From Patescibacteria group bacterium UBA6220 (GTDB lineage: Bacteria > Patescibacteriota > Minisyncoccia > Minisyncoccales > Minisyncoccaceae): 64,000 nt of DNA. Positions 40,414-49,390 of this stretch are shown here, piece by piece. The translations under genes and the position numbers were made by a program. Location: positions 11,938 through 75,937 of the forward strand of contig DISC01000003.1 in NCBI GenBank assembly GCA_002421745.1. Reading direction: 5' to 3'. Numbering within the stretch: position 1 is the stretch's first letter; each line of letters starts with the position of its first letter. The notes below the pieces were generated by a model. That model worked only from the letters and a program-made list of their open reading frames with translations, was not told where the DNA came from and did no database searches.

Positions 40414-41778
40414 ATGGAAGTAGAACAATTATGGCAATCCGTATTATCACAAATCCAGCTTTCTATTTCGCCGGCTAATTTTGCCACCTGGTTTGCTAAC
40501 ACAAAGATATCTTCAATCGACAAAGACTGTGTAACTGTTTCTGTTTCTAATTCTTTTAGTAAAGAATGGCTGGAACAAAAATATCACAAAGAAATTATAA
40601 AAATTTTAAGAGAAATTGACCCAAACATAAAAACTATAAACTATATAGTTAATGTTGTTAAAAGCAACAAAAAATCAAGTAGCAATCGCAAGCAAGGAGA
40701 CAGAGAAGATGGATCGTCCGAACAATTAGGATTTGCTGAATTGGATATAAATAAAGAAACCAACCTTAATCCAAAATATACCTTTGAAAACTTTATTATT
40801 GGACCATTCAACGAAATGGCTTATGCTGGAGCTATGGCAATAGTTGAAGAGCCTGGGAAAAACTACAATCCTTTATTTATTTATGGGGGAGTAGGGCTGG
40901 GAAAAACTCACTTAATGCAAGCTGTGGGAAATAAAATAAAAGAAAAATTTCCGGAAAAAATCATAAAATATATTCCAGCAGAAAAACTAATTTCCACCAT
41001 AGTTAACGCGATTCGGAATCATAATATTGAAGACCTCAAAAAAACTTTGCGAGAATTAGATGTATTGATTGTAGACGATATTCAATTTTTAGCCGGCAAA
41101 GATAAAACACAAGAAGAATTTTTCCACACCTTTAATTCTTTATATCAAAAAAATAAACAAATTATTCTTTCGTCAGACAGACATCCTAACAATATTCCCG
41201 CTATCACCGAAAGATTAAAATCTCGCTTTGAAGGAGGAATGATTGCTGATATCAATATGCCAGATTACGAAACCAGACTAGCTATTTTAAAACAAAAATT
41301 AGAAGAAAAAGGATACGATTTTGATAAAGATGTTTTGGATTTTGTTGCTAATAATATTCAAAAAAACATTAGAGAACTGGAAAGCGCAGTAAATAGACTG
41401 ATAATCTTCAAAAAAACAAACAACAAAAATCCTACTATTGAAGATGCTAAAAAGCTTTTAAAAAACATAATTGCCGCACCTTCCAAAATCACCAACTTTA
41501 AAAAAATCATTGAATCTATTACTGCTTTTTTTGATATTCCAAGTGGTAATATGTTTTATTCTTCTCGAAAAAAAGAGTTCAGTAAACCCAGACAAATCGC
41601 TATGTTTTTATTAAAAAAAGAGTTAAAGCTTTCTTATTCTGAGATTGGTAGAAAATTTGGAGGAAAAGATCACACCACAGTAATCCATGCTTGCCAGTTA
41701 GTAGAAAAATTATGGGACGAAGATGAAAAAACTCACCAAGAAATAGAATTAATCTTACAAAGAATTTACAGTAATTAA
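40414..41778 (+). CDS. dnaA: chromosomal replication initiator DnaA
   Basis: The 454-residue protein has domain I (LWQSVLSQIQLSISPANFATWF), a short linker rich in S, K and G (residues 85-110), and the AAA+ domain with NPLFIYGG, Walker A GGVGLGKT at 158-165, Walker B VLIVDDIQFLAG and sensor I SDRHPN. The arginine finger region is LKSRFEGG. The C-terminal helix-turn-helix has the DNA-binding signature FGGKDHTTVIHAC. All key residues are present. It is divergent from rpmH and followed by dnaN. Confidence 0.98.
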   Translation: MEVEQLWQSVLSQIQLSISPANFATWFANTKISSIDKDCVTVSVSNSFSKEWLEQKYHKEIIKILREIDPNIKTINYIVNVVKSNKKSSSNRKQGDREDGSSEQLGFAELDINKETNLNPKYTFENFIIGPFNEMAYAGAMAIVEEPGKNYNPLFIYGGVGLGKTHLMQAVGNKIKEKFPEKIIKYIPAEKLISTIVNAIRNHNIEDLKKTLRELDVLIVDDIQFLAGKDKTQEEFFHTFNSLYQKNKQIILSSDRHPNNIPAITERLKSRFEGGMIADINMPDYETRLAILKQKLEEKGYDFDKDVLDFVANNIQKNIRELESAVNRLIIFKKTNNKNPTIEDAKKLLKNIIAAPSKITNFKKIIESITAFFDIPSGNMFYSSRKKEFSKPRQIAMFLLKKELKLSYSEIGRKFGGKDHTTVIHACQLVEKLWDEDEKTHQEIELILQRIYSN

Positions 41779-42067
41779 TAATTTATGCCTGTTAATAAGA
41801 TGTGTAAATATTAAGTATAAAAATACGATTAATTGTGTAAAAAATATTAACAAATCTAACACGTTTTCAATCACACTTATTTGTCCCAAAAAAATTCCAC
41901 AATATCAACAGAAATAACTTCAAATTATCCACACTTTTTAAGAATTTAAAAACATAAAATAATATTACAAACAAAGACTTAATTCATAAAATAAAAATTA
42001 ATCCCCAATAAAGGGGACTCTAATAATAATCTCTATAAATTAAATAAATATTAAAATTATTATATAT
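41779..42067. other. oriC: oriC, right part (dnaA-dnaN intergenic)
   Basis: This is 289 bp of AT-rich DNA with a perfect DnaA box TTATCCACA at 41925-41933, and weaker look-alikes (TTTTACACA on the minus strand near 41836). CCCC-AATAAA-GGGG at 42002-42015 is a small hairpin that may end the dnaA transcript. A bipartite origin flanking dnaA, as in Bacillus, is a reasonable reading. Confidence 0.6.
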
Positions 42068-43207
42068 ATGAACTTCACCATTCTGACCAAAGAATTAAAA
42101 AAGGGGATAAGTCTTACCGAAAAAATAACCGGTCGCAATCTAACGTTGCCGATTTTAGATAATGTTTTAATTGAAGTACTTCCAAATTTTTTAAAAATAT
42201 CATCTACTGATTTAGAATTAGGAATCCAATGGTGGGGGTTATGTAAAACAGAAAAAGAAGGCAAAATTGCTATTCCAGCAAAATTATTTAATCAAGTTGT
42301 AAATGCTATTCCTGAAGAAAAAGTAACTATTAAAGAAAAAAGCAATACTTTATTAATAGAAGCTAAAAATTACAAAACACAAATCAAAGGAATGCCAGCG
42401 GATGATTTTCCAATTATTCCAACTTTTAGTAAAGATCTTTTTGTAGAAATTAATGCCGGAAAATTAAAAGAAGGATTAATGAGCGTAGTGAATATTGCTA
42501 GTGTTTCTCAAATTAGACCCGAGATTTCTGGTATTTATTTTTCTTTTGAAAAAGAAACGGTGAAATTGGTAGCTACTGATAGTTTTAGGTTGGCGGAAAA
42601 GGTTTTATCTTTTGGAAGTAAGGGTGGATATAAAAACACATTCAAAGAACCGATCGCTTTTATTCTTCCACAAAAAGCTGCCAAAGAATTAATTAATATT
42701 TTAACAGATGAAGACAAAGATATAAAAATTTATTTATCAGAGTCGCAAGTTTTATTTGAAACATATTTAAATGGAATGGAACATCAAGAAATAAATCTTA
42801 TTTCAAGACAAGTAGAAGGAGAATATCCGTCATATCAAGAAATCATTCCTAAAGAAGCTAAAACTAAAATAACTGTTAATAAAGATGATTTTTCTAAACA
42901 AATAAAAACAGCCGGAATTTTTGGAGGAAGAACAAATGAAGTAATTTTAAAAATAGAACCCAAAGAAAAAGAAATAGAAATATATAGTCAAGATTCAGAG
43001 ATGGGGGAAAGTACACTGAATTTATTATCAAAAATAGAAGGAAATGATTTAAAGATATCTTTTAATTGGAAATTTGTGTTAGAGGGTTTGGATAATATGA
43101 AAGCTTCAGAGGTTACTTTTGAGATGCAAGGCAATGATGGTCCAGCCGTAATAAAGCCGATTGGGGATCCGAGTTATTTATATGTAATAATGCCAATTAA
43201 AATTTAA
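42068..43207 (+). CDS. dnaN: DNA polymerase III beta subunit (sliding clamp)
   Basis: The 379-residue protein has the three repeated clamp domains: N-terminal MNFTILTKELKKGISLTEKITGRNLTLPILDNVLIE, a middle domain with ISGIYFSFEKETVKLVATDSFRLAEK, and a C-terminal domain ending in YLYVIMPIKI, the family's YVIMP(M/V)-like terminus that forms part of the peptide-binding cleft. Length is normal. It is downstream of dnaA and ends in a strong terminator. Confidence 0.97.
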   Translation: MNFTILTKELKKGISLTEKITGRNLTLPILDNVLIEVLPNFLKISSTDLELGIQWWGLCKTEKEGKIAIPAKLFNQVVNAIPEEKVTIKEKSNTLLIEAKNYKTQIKGMPADDFPIIPTFSKDLFVEINAGKLKEGLMSVVNIASVSQIRPEISGIYFSFEKETVKLVATDSFRLAEKVLSFGSKGGYKNTFKEPIAFILPQKAAKELINILTDEDKDIKIYLSESQVLFETYLNGMEHQEINLISRQVEGEYPSYQEIIPKEAKTKITVNKDDFSKQIKTAGIFGGRTNEVILKIEPKEKEIEIYSQDSEMGESTLNLLSKIEGNDLKISFNWKFVLEGLDNMKASEVTFEMQGNDGPAVIKPIGDPSYLYVIMPIKI

Positions 43208-43225
43208 TGTAAACATTTTAATTTT

Positions 43226-43253
43226 AAAAGACCGGACAATTGTCCGGTCTTTT
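43226..43253 (+). terminator. dnaN terminator (28-bp perfect palindrome)
   Basis: AAAAGACCGGACAA and TTGTCCGGTCTTTT form a perfect palindrome with U-tract. The core contains TGTCCGG, the heptamer also seen in the parS region, probably by coincidence. Confidence 0.85.
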
Positions 43254-43328
43254 GTTTAAACGTGATACAATAAAAACATAAACATAATTAGCCCAATTTT
43301 AAAAATTTAATAATTTGGGATTATAATA

Positions 43329-43976
43329 ATGAAAAAAATAATCGTAATAATTTTATCAATTTTGATAATTGCGACACTTGGCTATGTCGTTGTTCTAAAT
43401 AATTCAACAATAACATCGCCGTCACAAGCTACAATATATTGTGTTTCTAATAACTGCATAGCTCAGCAATCTGGTGCGTTAACACAAGAATGCTTTAAGG
43501 ATATAAATAGTTGCACTGTTTATGATTGGAAAATTTTTATAGATGAACAAAATGGAATCCAATTTAAATATCCTGAGGATTTTGGAGAAAATGTTTGGAG
43601 GCCGATAGTTTGGCCACCTAAAACAACTATAGTTTCTGAAAATCAAGATCCAGTTACAGTTGGTTGTTCTAATATACAGCTAAATAACGGAGCTACAGAA
43701 AAAGACATAAGTATAAATAATATTAATTATAAATATTATTTTATGAGCGATGTTGGGGCAGGCTCTGTTTATAATGACTATTGTTATATTACACAAAAAG
43801 ATCAAAAATATTATGTTGTAGATTTTAATATTAGATATCATAGTGGATGTTATGATGGGGGATGCGGGGCTTATTGCGAAACGCCCAACGAAATAGAGTG
43901 TCGGAATTTTAACCTTATTCGAGATGTGGAAAATCCAATAAAATTAATAATGTCTACAGTAGTTTTTATAAAATAA
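43329..43976 (+). CDS. secreted or membrane-anchored hypothetical protein
   Basis: The 215-residue protein starts with a signal or anchor helix (KKIIVIILSILIIATLGYVVVL). The rest is exported and has ten or so cysteines, which suggests several disulfides. The segment W-x-FIDEQNGIQFKYPEDFGENVW resembles the start of PsbP-like or DUF-type lipoprotein domains common in Patescibacteria, but no named family can be assigned. It stands alone between the dnaN terminator and a second terminator. Function unknown. Confidence 0.6.
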   Translation: MKKIIVIILSILIIATLGYVVVLNNSTITSPSQATIYCVSNNCIAQQSGALTQECFKDINSCTVYDWKIFIDEQNGIQFKYPEDFGENVWRPIVWPPKTTIVSENQDPVTVGCSNIQLNNGATEKDISINNINYKYYFMSDVGAGSVYNDYCYITQKDQKYYVVDFNIRYHSGCYDGGCGAYCETPNEIECRNFNLIRDVENPIKLIMSTVVFIK

Positions 43977-43984
43977 TTAAAAAC

Positions 43985-44012
43985 AAAAAACCGAGAGATT
44001 CCTCGGTTTTTT
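43985..44012. terminator. bidirectional terminator before the PBP1A gene
   Basis: AAAAAACCGAG pairs with CTCGGTTTTTT around a six-base loop, between convergent genes. Confidence 0.85.
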
Positions 44013-44021
44013 TATTGGTTG

Positions 44022-45995
44022 CTAGTCTCGAGTTATTGGCACTTCAGTTCCTGGTTCAACCGGTTGAGATGTTTCTTGTACAAAGCTATTTTTTAATTCA
44101 ATAGATTTTAATATTAAAGCTCTCCAGATTGGACCGGCAGCTTGTTCTCCAATGGCATACATTTGGGAGTGATCATTATTTCCAGCCCAGACAGCCACAA
44201 CTGTGTCAGACGTAAATCCCATAGTCCAGCCATCATTACTATTTTGAGTGGTACCTGTTTTTACGGAAACTTTATAATCATCAAATCGAAGAAGTGAATT
44301 TGCTCCAAAAATAGGAGCTCTGGCATTATTGTCTGAAAGAATATCAGCAACCATATCACAAACATTTTTTTCCAATACTTTGCGTGGAGTAGAATTATTT
44401 TGATAGAGTAGATTTCCTTGGCTGTCTTCTATTCGGGATATCACAGAAGCATCAATATGATAACCTCCATTAGCAAAAACACTATAGGCTGTGGCCATAT
44501 CAATTACTTTTACATCAGCTGCTCCTAAAGCAAAAGACAATCCATATTTAGATTTATCTTTAAGGGTTGTAATTCCCATTCTCTCGGCTAAATCAATTGT
44601 GTCGGATAATCCAGCATAGTCGTTTAATACTTTTACAGCCGGAATGTTCAATGATTGAGCTAGCGTTTCTCTTAAGGTTAATAGTCCATGAAATCTACCA
44701 TCGTAATTATTAGGAGAATATCCATTATAATTAACTGGCGCATCAAGTATAAGAGTTTGGTCAGTCGCGCCCTTTCTAAAAGCTTCTGCGTAAATAATTG
44801 GCTTAAATGAGGATCCAGGCTGTCTTAGTCCTTGAACAGCGACATTGTAGCTGGGAACAAATTTACAATTTTTTGCTGGATTACAGTTAGCTGGGAGAGA
44901 ATCTGCCCAAGGATCAGCAGAACCAACCATAGCTAATACATTGCCCGTTTTTGGGTCCATCACCACTGTGGCGGCATTATAGGCCCCGTAGGCGCTTCTA
45001 TTTTTCACTACTTGGTCTTTTACTATTTGCTCCGCTGCTCTTTGCATGTCCCAATCCAAAGTAGTGTAAATTCGCAAGCCTTTAGTTTGTAAAAAGTCAG
45101 AACCGTATTGTTGGTTGATTTGTTCTTTTACATATTCTACAAAATGATAAGCTAGCGTATTTTGAGGAACTTTAGTTATCTTTATTTCTTGCTGTTGGGC
45201 TTCAATCATTTGTTCTTGAGTAATATATCCCTCAGCTTTCATTCTTTTTAAAACATAATCTTTCCTTTGTAATAGTTCTTCTAGGTGTGAACCAAAAGGG
45301 GAATAATAACTAGGAAGCTGAACAATAGCTGCTAACATAGCCGACTCTGCCAAATCAACATCTTGAATTGGTTTTTGAAAGTATGTCAAAGAAGCCTCTT
45401 CGGCGCCGTAAATATTAATTCCAAAAGGAACTTGATTTAAATACCATTCTAATATCTGATTTTTGGGATATCTTCTGGTTAATTCAATAGATAAAAGAAT
45501 TTCTTTTGTTTTTCTGTTTATAGTTTTATCTGGAGTTAAAAAAGTGGAACGAATCAATTGTTGTGTAATTGTGGAAGCTCCTTGGCTGGTACTTTTTGTT
45601 TCAATATCTATTTTTATAGATCTTAAAATTCCTTTAAAATCAATACCAATATTGTTATAAAAATCAGCATCTTCAGTGGCAATAACCGCTTTTTGTAAAG
45701 TGTCTGGTATTTCAGATAAAGGAGCGTAAGTTCTTTTTTCTTCTCCATAAACATTAGATAAAAGAATTTTTCCGCTGCTGTCATATATTTTAGTTGATTC
45801 GGTCATTTCATTTTCAGTAAAGAGTTCCGGTCGAGGCAAATCTTTTGTGATCCAAAAAAAACCTATCAATCCGCTAGCAATACCTATTAAAAATAACCAG
45901 CCTATGATTTGTAAAATTTTTAAAAAAACCCGTCTTTTCTTTTTGGGCTTATTTTGTCTATTTGTTTGTATGGGGATGTTCTTTTTATTGTCCAT
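44022..45995 (-). CDS. mrcA: class A penicillin-binding protein (PBP1A-like)
   Basis: Class A PBPs polymerise and cross-link peptidoglycan. The 657-residue form has a basic cytosolic tail, one membrane helix (ILQIIGWLFLIGIASGLIGFFWI), and a glycosyltransferase domain with ATEDADFYNNIGIDFKGILRS, the catalytic E, and GASTITQQLIRSTFL. The transpeptidase domain has SxxK in GSSFKP, SxN in SLNIP and KTG in VKTGTTQNSNDGW. I chose the ATG giving MDNKKNIP; two in-frame starts upstream (46040 ATG, 46055 TTG) would reach into the tyrS promoter region. The bifunctional protein means this cell makes its own cross-linked wall. Confidence 0.93.
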   Translation of the reverse strand: MDNKKNIPIQTNRQNKPKKKRRVFLKILQIIGWLFLIGIASGLIGFFWITKDLPRPELFTENEMTESTKIYDSSGKILLSNVYGEEKRTYAPLSEIPDTLQKAVIATEDADFYNNIGIDFKGILRSIKIDIETKSTSQGASTITQQLIRSTFLTPDKTINRKTKEILLSIELTRRYPKNQILEWYLNQVPFGINIYGAEEASLTYFQKPIQDVDLAESAMLAAIVQLPSYYSPFGSHLEELLQRKDYVLKRMKAEGYITQEQMIEAQQQEIKITKVPQNTLAYHFVEYVKEQINQQYGSDFLQTKGLRIYTTLDWDMQRAAEQIVKDQVVKNRSAYGAYNAATVVMDPKTGNVLAMVGSADPWADSLPANCNPAKNCKFVPSYNVAVQGLRQPGSSFKPIIYAEAFRKGATDQTLILDAPVNYNGYSPNNYDGRFHGLLTLRETLAQSLNIPAVKVLNDYAGLSDTIDLAERMGITTLKDKSKYGLSFALGAADVKVIDMATAYSVFANGGYHIDASVISRIEDSQGNLLYQNNSTPRKVLEKNVCDMVADILSDNNARAPIFGANSLLRFDDYKVSVKTGTTQNSNDGWTMGFTSDTVVAVWAGNNDHSQMYAIGEQAAGPIWRALILKSIELKNSFVQETSQPVEPGTEVPITRD

Positions 45996-46094
45996 TGTGT
46001 TTGTTTTTTTTATGTCTTTATGCTTATTTCTATATATCATTAAATGAGTTGGCAATCAACGAGTTTTACGTTATTATATTTATACGGTAAACAT

Positions 46095-47303
46095 ATGGAA
46101 ATAAACACTGATCCAAAAAAAATAGAGGAAATATTAAGTCGGGGAACTGAAGACGTTATTGATAAAAAACACTTAAAACAAGAGTTGCTTTCTGGACGTT
46201 GTCTAAATATTAAATTTGGCGTTGATCCTACTGGTCCAAAAATTCATCTTGGACGAGCGACAGCGCTTTTAAAACTAAGAGATTTCCAGCAATTAGGACA
46301 TCGAATTATTTTGATTATTGGAAATTTTACTGCGCAAATAGGAGATGCTTCAGATAAGGACTCTTTAAGAAAGCCTTTGTCTGAGAAAGAAATTAAAGAG
46401 AATATGGAAAATTATTTGCCGCAAATTGGCAAGATATTAGACTTAAAAAAAGTGGATGTTTATTATAATGAGCAATGGCTTGCGGTTTTAAAATTACACA
46501 CACTGCTTTCTTTGACAATGAATTTTACTGCGCAACAAATGATTCAAAGGAGAAACTTTAAAGAAAGATGGGAAGCTGGGAAGCCTATTGGTTTACACGA
46601 AATGTTTTACCCAATCTTGCAAGGATACGATTCCGTGGCAGTAAATGCGGACTTGGAATTGGGTGGTTTTGATCAATTGTTTAACTTAAAAACAGGAAGA
46701 GATGTGCAAAAATTTTTTGGTATGAAGCCCCAAAATTTAATGACGTTAAAAATGTTAGATGGTCCTGATGGCAGAAAGATGTCTACCAGCTGGGGGAATG
46801 TGATTAATATTTTAGATGAGCCCAATAAAATGTTTTCTAAGTTAATGGAAGTAAAAGACGAGTTAATTTATGATTATTTTGTGTGTTGTACTAGAGTGTC
46901 GATGAAAGATGTAAAAAAAATAAAAAAAGAATTAGACAGCAAAAAAATTAATCCAAAAGAAATTAAAAAAAATTTAGCCAAAGCTATTGTTACAGAATTT
47001 CATTCGCTTGATTTGGCGGAAATAGCAGAAAAAGAATATGAAAAAGTTTTTGAAAAAAAAGATTTGCCAACCCAAATAGCGGCAATCACTATTAAAGAAA
47101 AAGAAATCAATATTTTGGAATTACTAATAAAATTAGGTTTATCTAACTCAAAAGGGGAAGCGAGAAGATTGGTAGAGCAAGGCGGAATAAAGTTTATATT
47201 AGATGGAAAAATAGAAATAAAATCCGATTGGCAAGAGATGGTAAAAATAAAAAAAGGAACAGTCATTCAGTCGGGTAAAAAGAATTTTAGAAAAATTGGT
47301 TAA
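46095..47303 (+). CDS. tyrS: tyrosyl-tRNA synthetase
   Basis: TyrRS charges tRNA-Tyr. From the ATG giving MEINTDPKKIEEIL the product is 402 residues. It has the class I HIGH-like motif IHLGRA, KFGVDPTG, the tyrosine pocket, the KMSKS-like motif as KMSTSWGN, and a C-terminal S4 RNA-binding domain (LLIKLGLSNSKGEARRLVEQGGIKF). The short form with an S4 domain (TyrZ-like) is common. The longer in-frame start at 46044 adds residues unlike the family. Confidence 0.95.
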   Translation: MEINTDPKKIEEILSRGTEDVIDKKHLKQELLSGRCLNIKFGVDPTGPKIHLGRATALLKLRDFQQLGHRIILIIGNFTAQIGDASDKDSLRKPLSEKEIKENMENYLPQIGKILDLKKVDVYYNEQWLAVLKLHTLLSLTMNFTAQQMIQRRNFKERWEAGKPIGLHEMFYPILQGYDSVAVNADLELGGFDQLFNLKTGRDVQKFFGMKPQNLMTLKMLDGPDGRKMSTSWGNVINILDEPNKMFSKLMEVKDELIYDYFVCCTRVSMKDVKKIKKELDSKKINPKEIKKNLAKAIVTEFHSLDLAEIAEKEYEKVFEKKDLPTQIAAITIKEKEINILELLIKLGLSNSKGEARRLVEQGGIKFILDGKIEIKSDWQEMVKIKKGTVIQSGKKNFRKIG

Positions 47304-47304
47304 T

Positions 47305-47332
47305 CAAAAAACGGGCAAGCGCCCGTTTTTTG
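47305..47332. terminator. bidirectional terminator tyrS / ruvC
   Basis: CAAAAAACGGGC pairs perfectly with GCCCGTTTTTTG around loop AAGC, between convergent genes. Confidence 0.9.
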
Positions 47333-47334
47333 AT

Positions 47335-47838
47335 TTATTTTCTTTTTCGAGCTTCGTTGAACGAACAAGTGCTAGCACAGCAAATTGCGATTGCTAAGGC
47401 ATCAGCTGCATCGTCTGGCTTGGGGATTTTGTCTAAATTTAAGATTTGTTTAATCATTTTTTGGACTTGCATTTTCTCTGCTCTGCCATATCCTGTGACA
47501 GCAATTTTAGCTTGGAGGGGAGTAAATTCAAATAAAGGAATTTTTTTTTGAGCTATGGCCAAAAGTGCTACTCCGCGAGATTGACTCACTGCCATTACGG
47601 TTTTAGCGTTTTTAAAAAAGAATAAGCTTTCTATAGCTATAGCTTCGGGTTTATATTTTTTTATAATATCAATCAAGTCATCGTACAAAATTTTTAAACG
47701 ATCTTGCATCGGCATTTTGGCTGGAGTAGAGATGGCTTCATAATGCAAACAACTCAATTGTTTTTGAGCTGTTTTTTTAAAGTCAATGATGCCGATGCCG
47801 GTTGTCGCTGTCCCGGGATCAATTCCCAAAATTACCAT
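47335..47838 (-). CDS. ruvC: Holliday junction resolvase RuvC
   Basis: RuvC cuts Holliday junctions with RuvAB. From the ATG giving MVILGIDPG the protein is 167 residues. The four acidic active-site residues are in view: D of GIDPG, E of IESLFFF, and the DD pair in PDDAADALAIAIC. The N-terminal extension in the longer frame overlaps yebC and is not used. The order yebC-ruvC is common in bacteria. RuvA and RuvB are elsewhere in this window (58841 and 49360), so the whole resolvasome is encoded within 12 kb. Confidence 0.95.
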   Translation of the reverse strand: MVILGIDPGTATTGIGIIDFKKTAQKQLSCLHYEAISTPAKMPMQDRLKILYDDLIDIIKKYKPEAIAIESLFFFKNAKTVMAVSQSRGVALLAIAQKKIPLFEFTPLQAKIAVTGYGRAEKMQVQKMIKQILNLDKIPKPDDAADALAIAICCASTCSFNEARKRK

Positions 47839-47843
47839 AAAGT

Positions 47844-48563
47844 TTAAATATTCCAATAAATATTTTGGACGTCGTCATTGTCATCCAAGGCTTCAAACAA
47901 TTTTTGAGATTTTTCTTGAGTGTCTGCGTCTATCTCTATTGTTTCTTTGGCTACCCATTCTAGGTTGGCGGAGGTTGTTTTTATGTTTTGTTCTGTAAGA
48001 TATTTTTTTACTTTTTCCAAGTCTTCTGGTTTGGTATAAATAATAATACCTTCTTCTTCCCAAGTAAAATTATCAGCTCCAGAATCAATGATTAATAACT
48101 CCATTTCGTCTCGGTCTTTTTTTATGTCGTCTTGACTAATCATAATCAAGCCTTTTTTATCAAACATCCATTTGATAGCTCCTCCTTCTACCATTTTTCC
48201 TCCAAGCCTGTTTAAAATTAATTTAATTTCTCCTAAGGCTCTGTTTTTACTATCGGTAATGCCTTCAATAATCATAGCCACTCCATTGGGGCCATAAGCT
48301 TCGATTAAAATTTCTTCCAGAGTAAATCCTTCTAACTCGCCAGCACCTTTTTTAATCGCCTTATCAATGCTGTCTGCTGGCATATTTTCCGATCTAGCTT
48401 TATCTACCACAGATCGCAATTTTGGATTAAAAGTCATATCTGATCCACCTTCTTTAGCAGCAATGGATATTTCTTTTGATAGTTTAGAAAAGATTTTACT
48501 TCTTTTGGCATCTTCCGTTCCCTTTTTAAATTTAATTGTGCTCCAATGTGAATGTCCGCTCAT
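47844..48563 (-). CDS. yebC: YebC/TACO1 family regulatory protein
   Basis: The 239-residue protein is a full-length YebC: MSGHSHWSTIKFKKGTEDAKRSKIFSKLSKEI, then DKARSENMPADSIDKAIKKGAGE, EEILIEAYGPNGVAMIIEG and NRALGEIKLILNR. Members act as DNA-binding regulators or as translation factors that relieve ribosome stalling at proline runs. The latter fits the mitochondrial relative TACO1. It is upstream of ruvC by five bases. Confidence 0.95.
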   Translation of the reverse strand: MSGHSHWSTIKFKKGTEDAKRSKIFSKLSKEISIAAKEGGSDMTFNPKLRSVVDKARSENMPADSIDKAIKKGAGELEGFTLEEILIEAYGPNGVAMIIEGITDSKNRALGEIKLILNRLGGKMVEGGAIKWMFDKKGLIMISQDDIKKDRDEMELLIIDSGADNFTWEEEGIIIYTKPEDLEKVKKYLTEQNIKTTSANLEWVAKETIEIDADTQEKSQKLFEALDDNDDVQNIYWNI

Positions 48564-48652
48564 GGGATTTTTACCGCTAAAAACGAATGTTTTTTTGCGG
48601 TGGTTAGCTTTTTATTGCCTTAAGAATATACCAAAAGGCAATAAGAATCAAG

Positions 48653-49390
48653 CTAATAGGTTTTTTGAGATAGTGATTTTTTAAGAAAAAATATAATAGC
48701 TCCAGAAGAAAAAGAAATAAACATTGCAAATAAAATTGCTTGATAAGAGGTTGAAGATTTTGGGAATTGATTATTTTCATTTTGGACATTCTCTAAAATT
48801 TGGATATTCTGATTTGGGACAGCTTGAGATGCGGCTTCATTTCGATTTGAATTTATGTTTATTGGAATCCCATTGCTGTTTTTTGTTTTGGGTGTTCCTC
48901 CAGAATTGGCACTGGTTTGCCAATTACTTTGAATGCTCCCCGAGAGCAAGGAATTTTTTCTTTCCATCGTTTGTTTGGTTTTATTGTCTCCTGCTGGCCA
49001 ACCTTTGCTCCAATCCAATTCATCTATGATATTTTTATTTTCATTAAATAAAATAATTTTATTGCCAGTATTTTTTAAAGCTTTAGAAAAAATTAAATTA
49101 GCTTGGGTTGTTTTATTTCGACTAACGAGATAATATCCTTGGGCGTCAATTGTATTTTTTAATTTTATTTCCGTATCATCGATTTTTAATATCCAATTTT
49201 CTAAAGATATTTTTTCATTGGTATTGTTGTATAGTTCTATCCATTCGTCGCTGGTTTTTTCTGAGGATCCCATCCAGCAAATTTCATTTAATACAATTAA
49301 AAAATCACTGGCAAAAACCAATGACAGGGGAATTGTAGTACAAAAAAATAAAATAATAACTAAAGTAATGGCTTTTGATTTTTCGGACAT
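48653..49390 (-). CDS. lamin-tail domain surface protein with C-terminal anchor
   Basis: The 245-residue protein has a signal peptide (to SLVFASDF) and a lamin-tail-type immunoglobulin-like domain (LIVLNEICWMGSSEKTSDEWIELYNNTNEKISLENWILK to YYLVSRN, and ELDWSKGWPAGDN). A Ser/Asn/Gln-rich linker and a C-terminal membrane helix with KKSLSQKTY as a basic tail follow. Bacterial lamin-tail domains occur in secreted proteins, often with nucleases, but no nuclease domain is present here. Its start overlaps the end of ruvB by 31 bases. Confidence 0.8.
   Translation of the reverse strand: MSEKSKAITLVIILFFCTTIPLSLVFASDFLIVLNEICWMGSSEKTSDEWIELYNNTNEKISLENWILKIDDTEIKLKNTIDAQGYYLVSRNKTTQANLIFSKALKNTGNKIILFNENKNIIDELDWSKGWPAGDNKTKQTMERKNSLLSGSIQSNWQTSANSGGTPKTKNSNGIPININSNRNEAASQAVPNQNIQILENVQNENNQFPKSSTSYQAILFAMFISFSSGAIIFFLKKSLSQKTY

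Noticed and set aside
46044..46094. Longer start for tyrS and for the divergent PBP1A gene
   Set aside because: The two extensions overlap each other and leave no promoter; internal ATGs match family N-termini.
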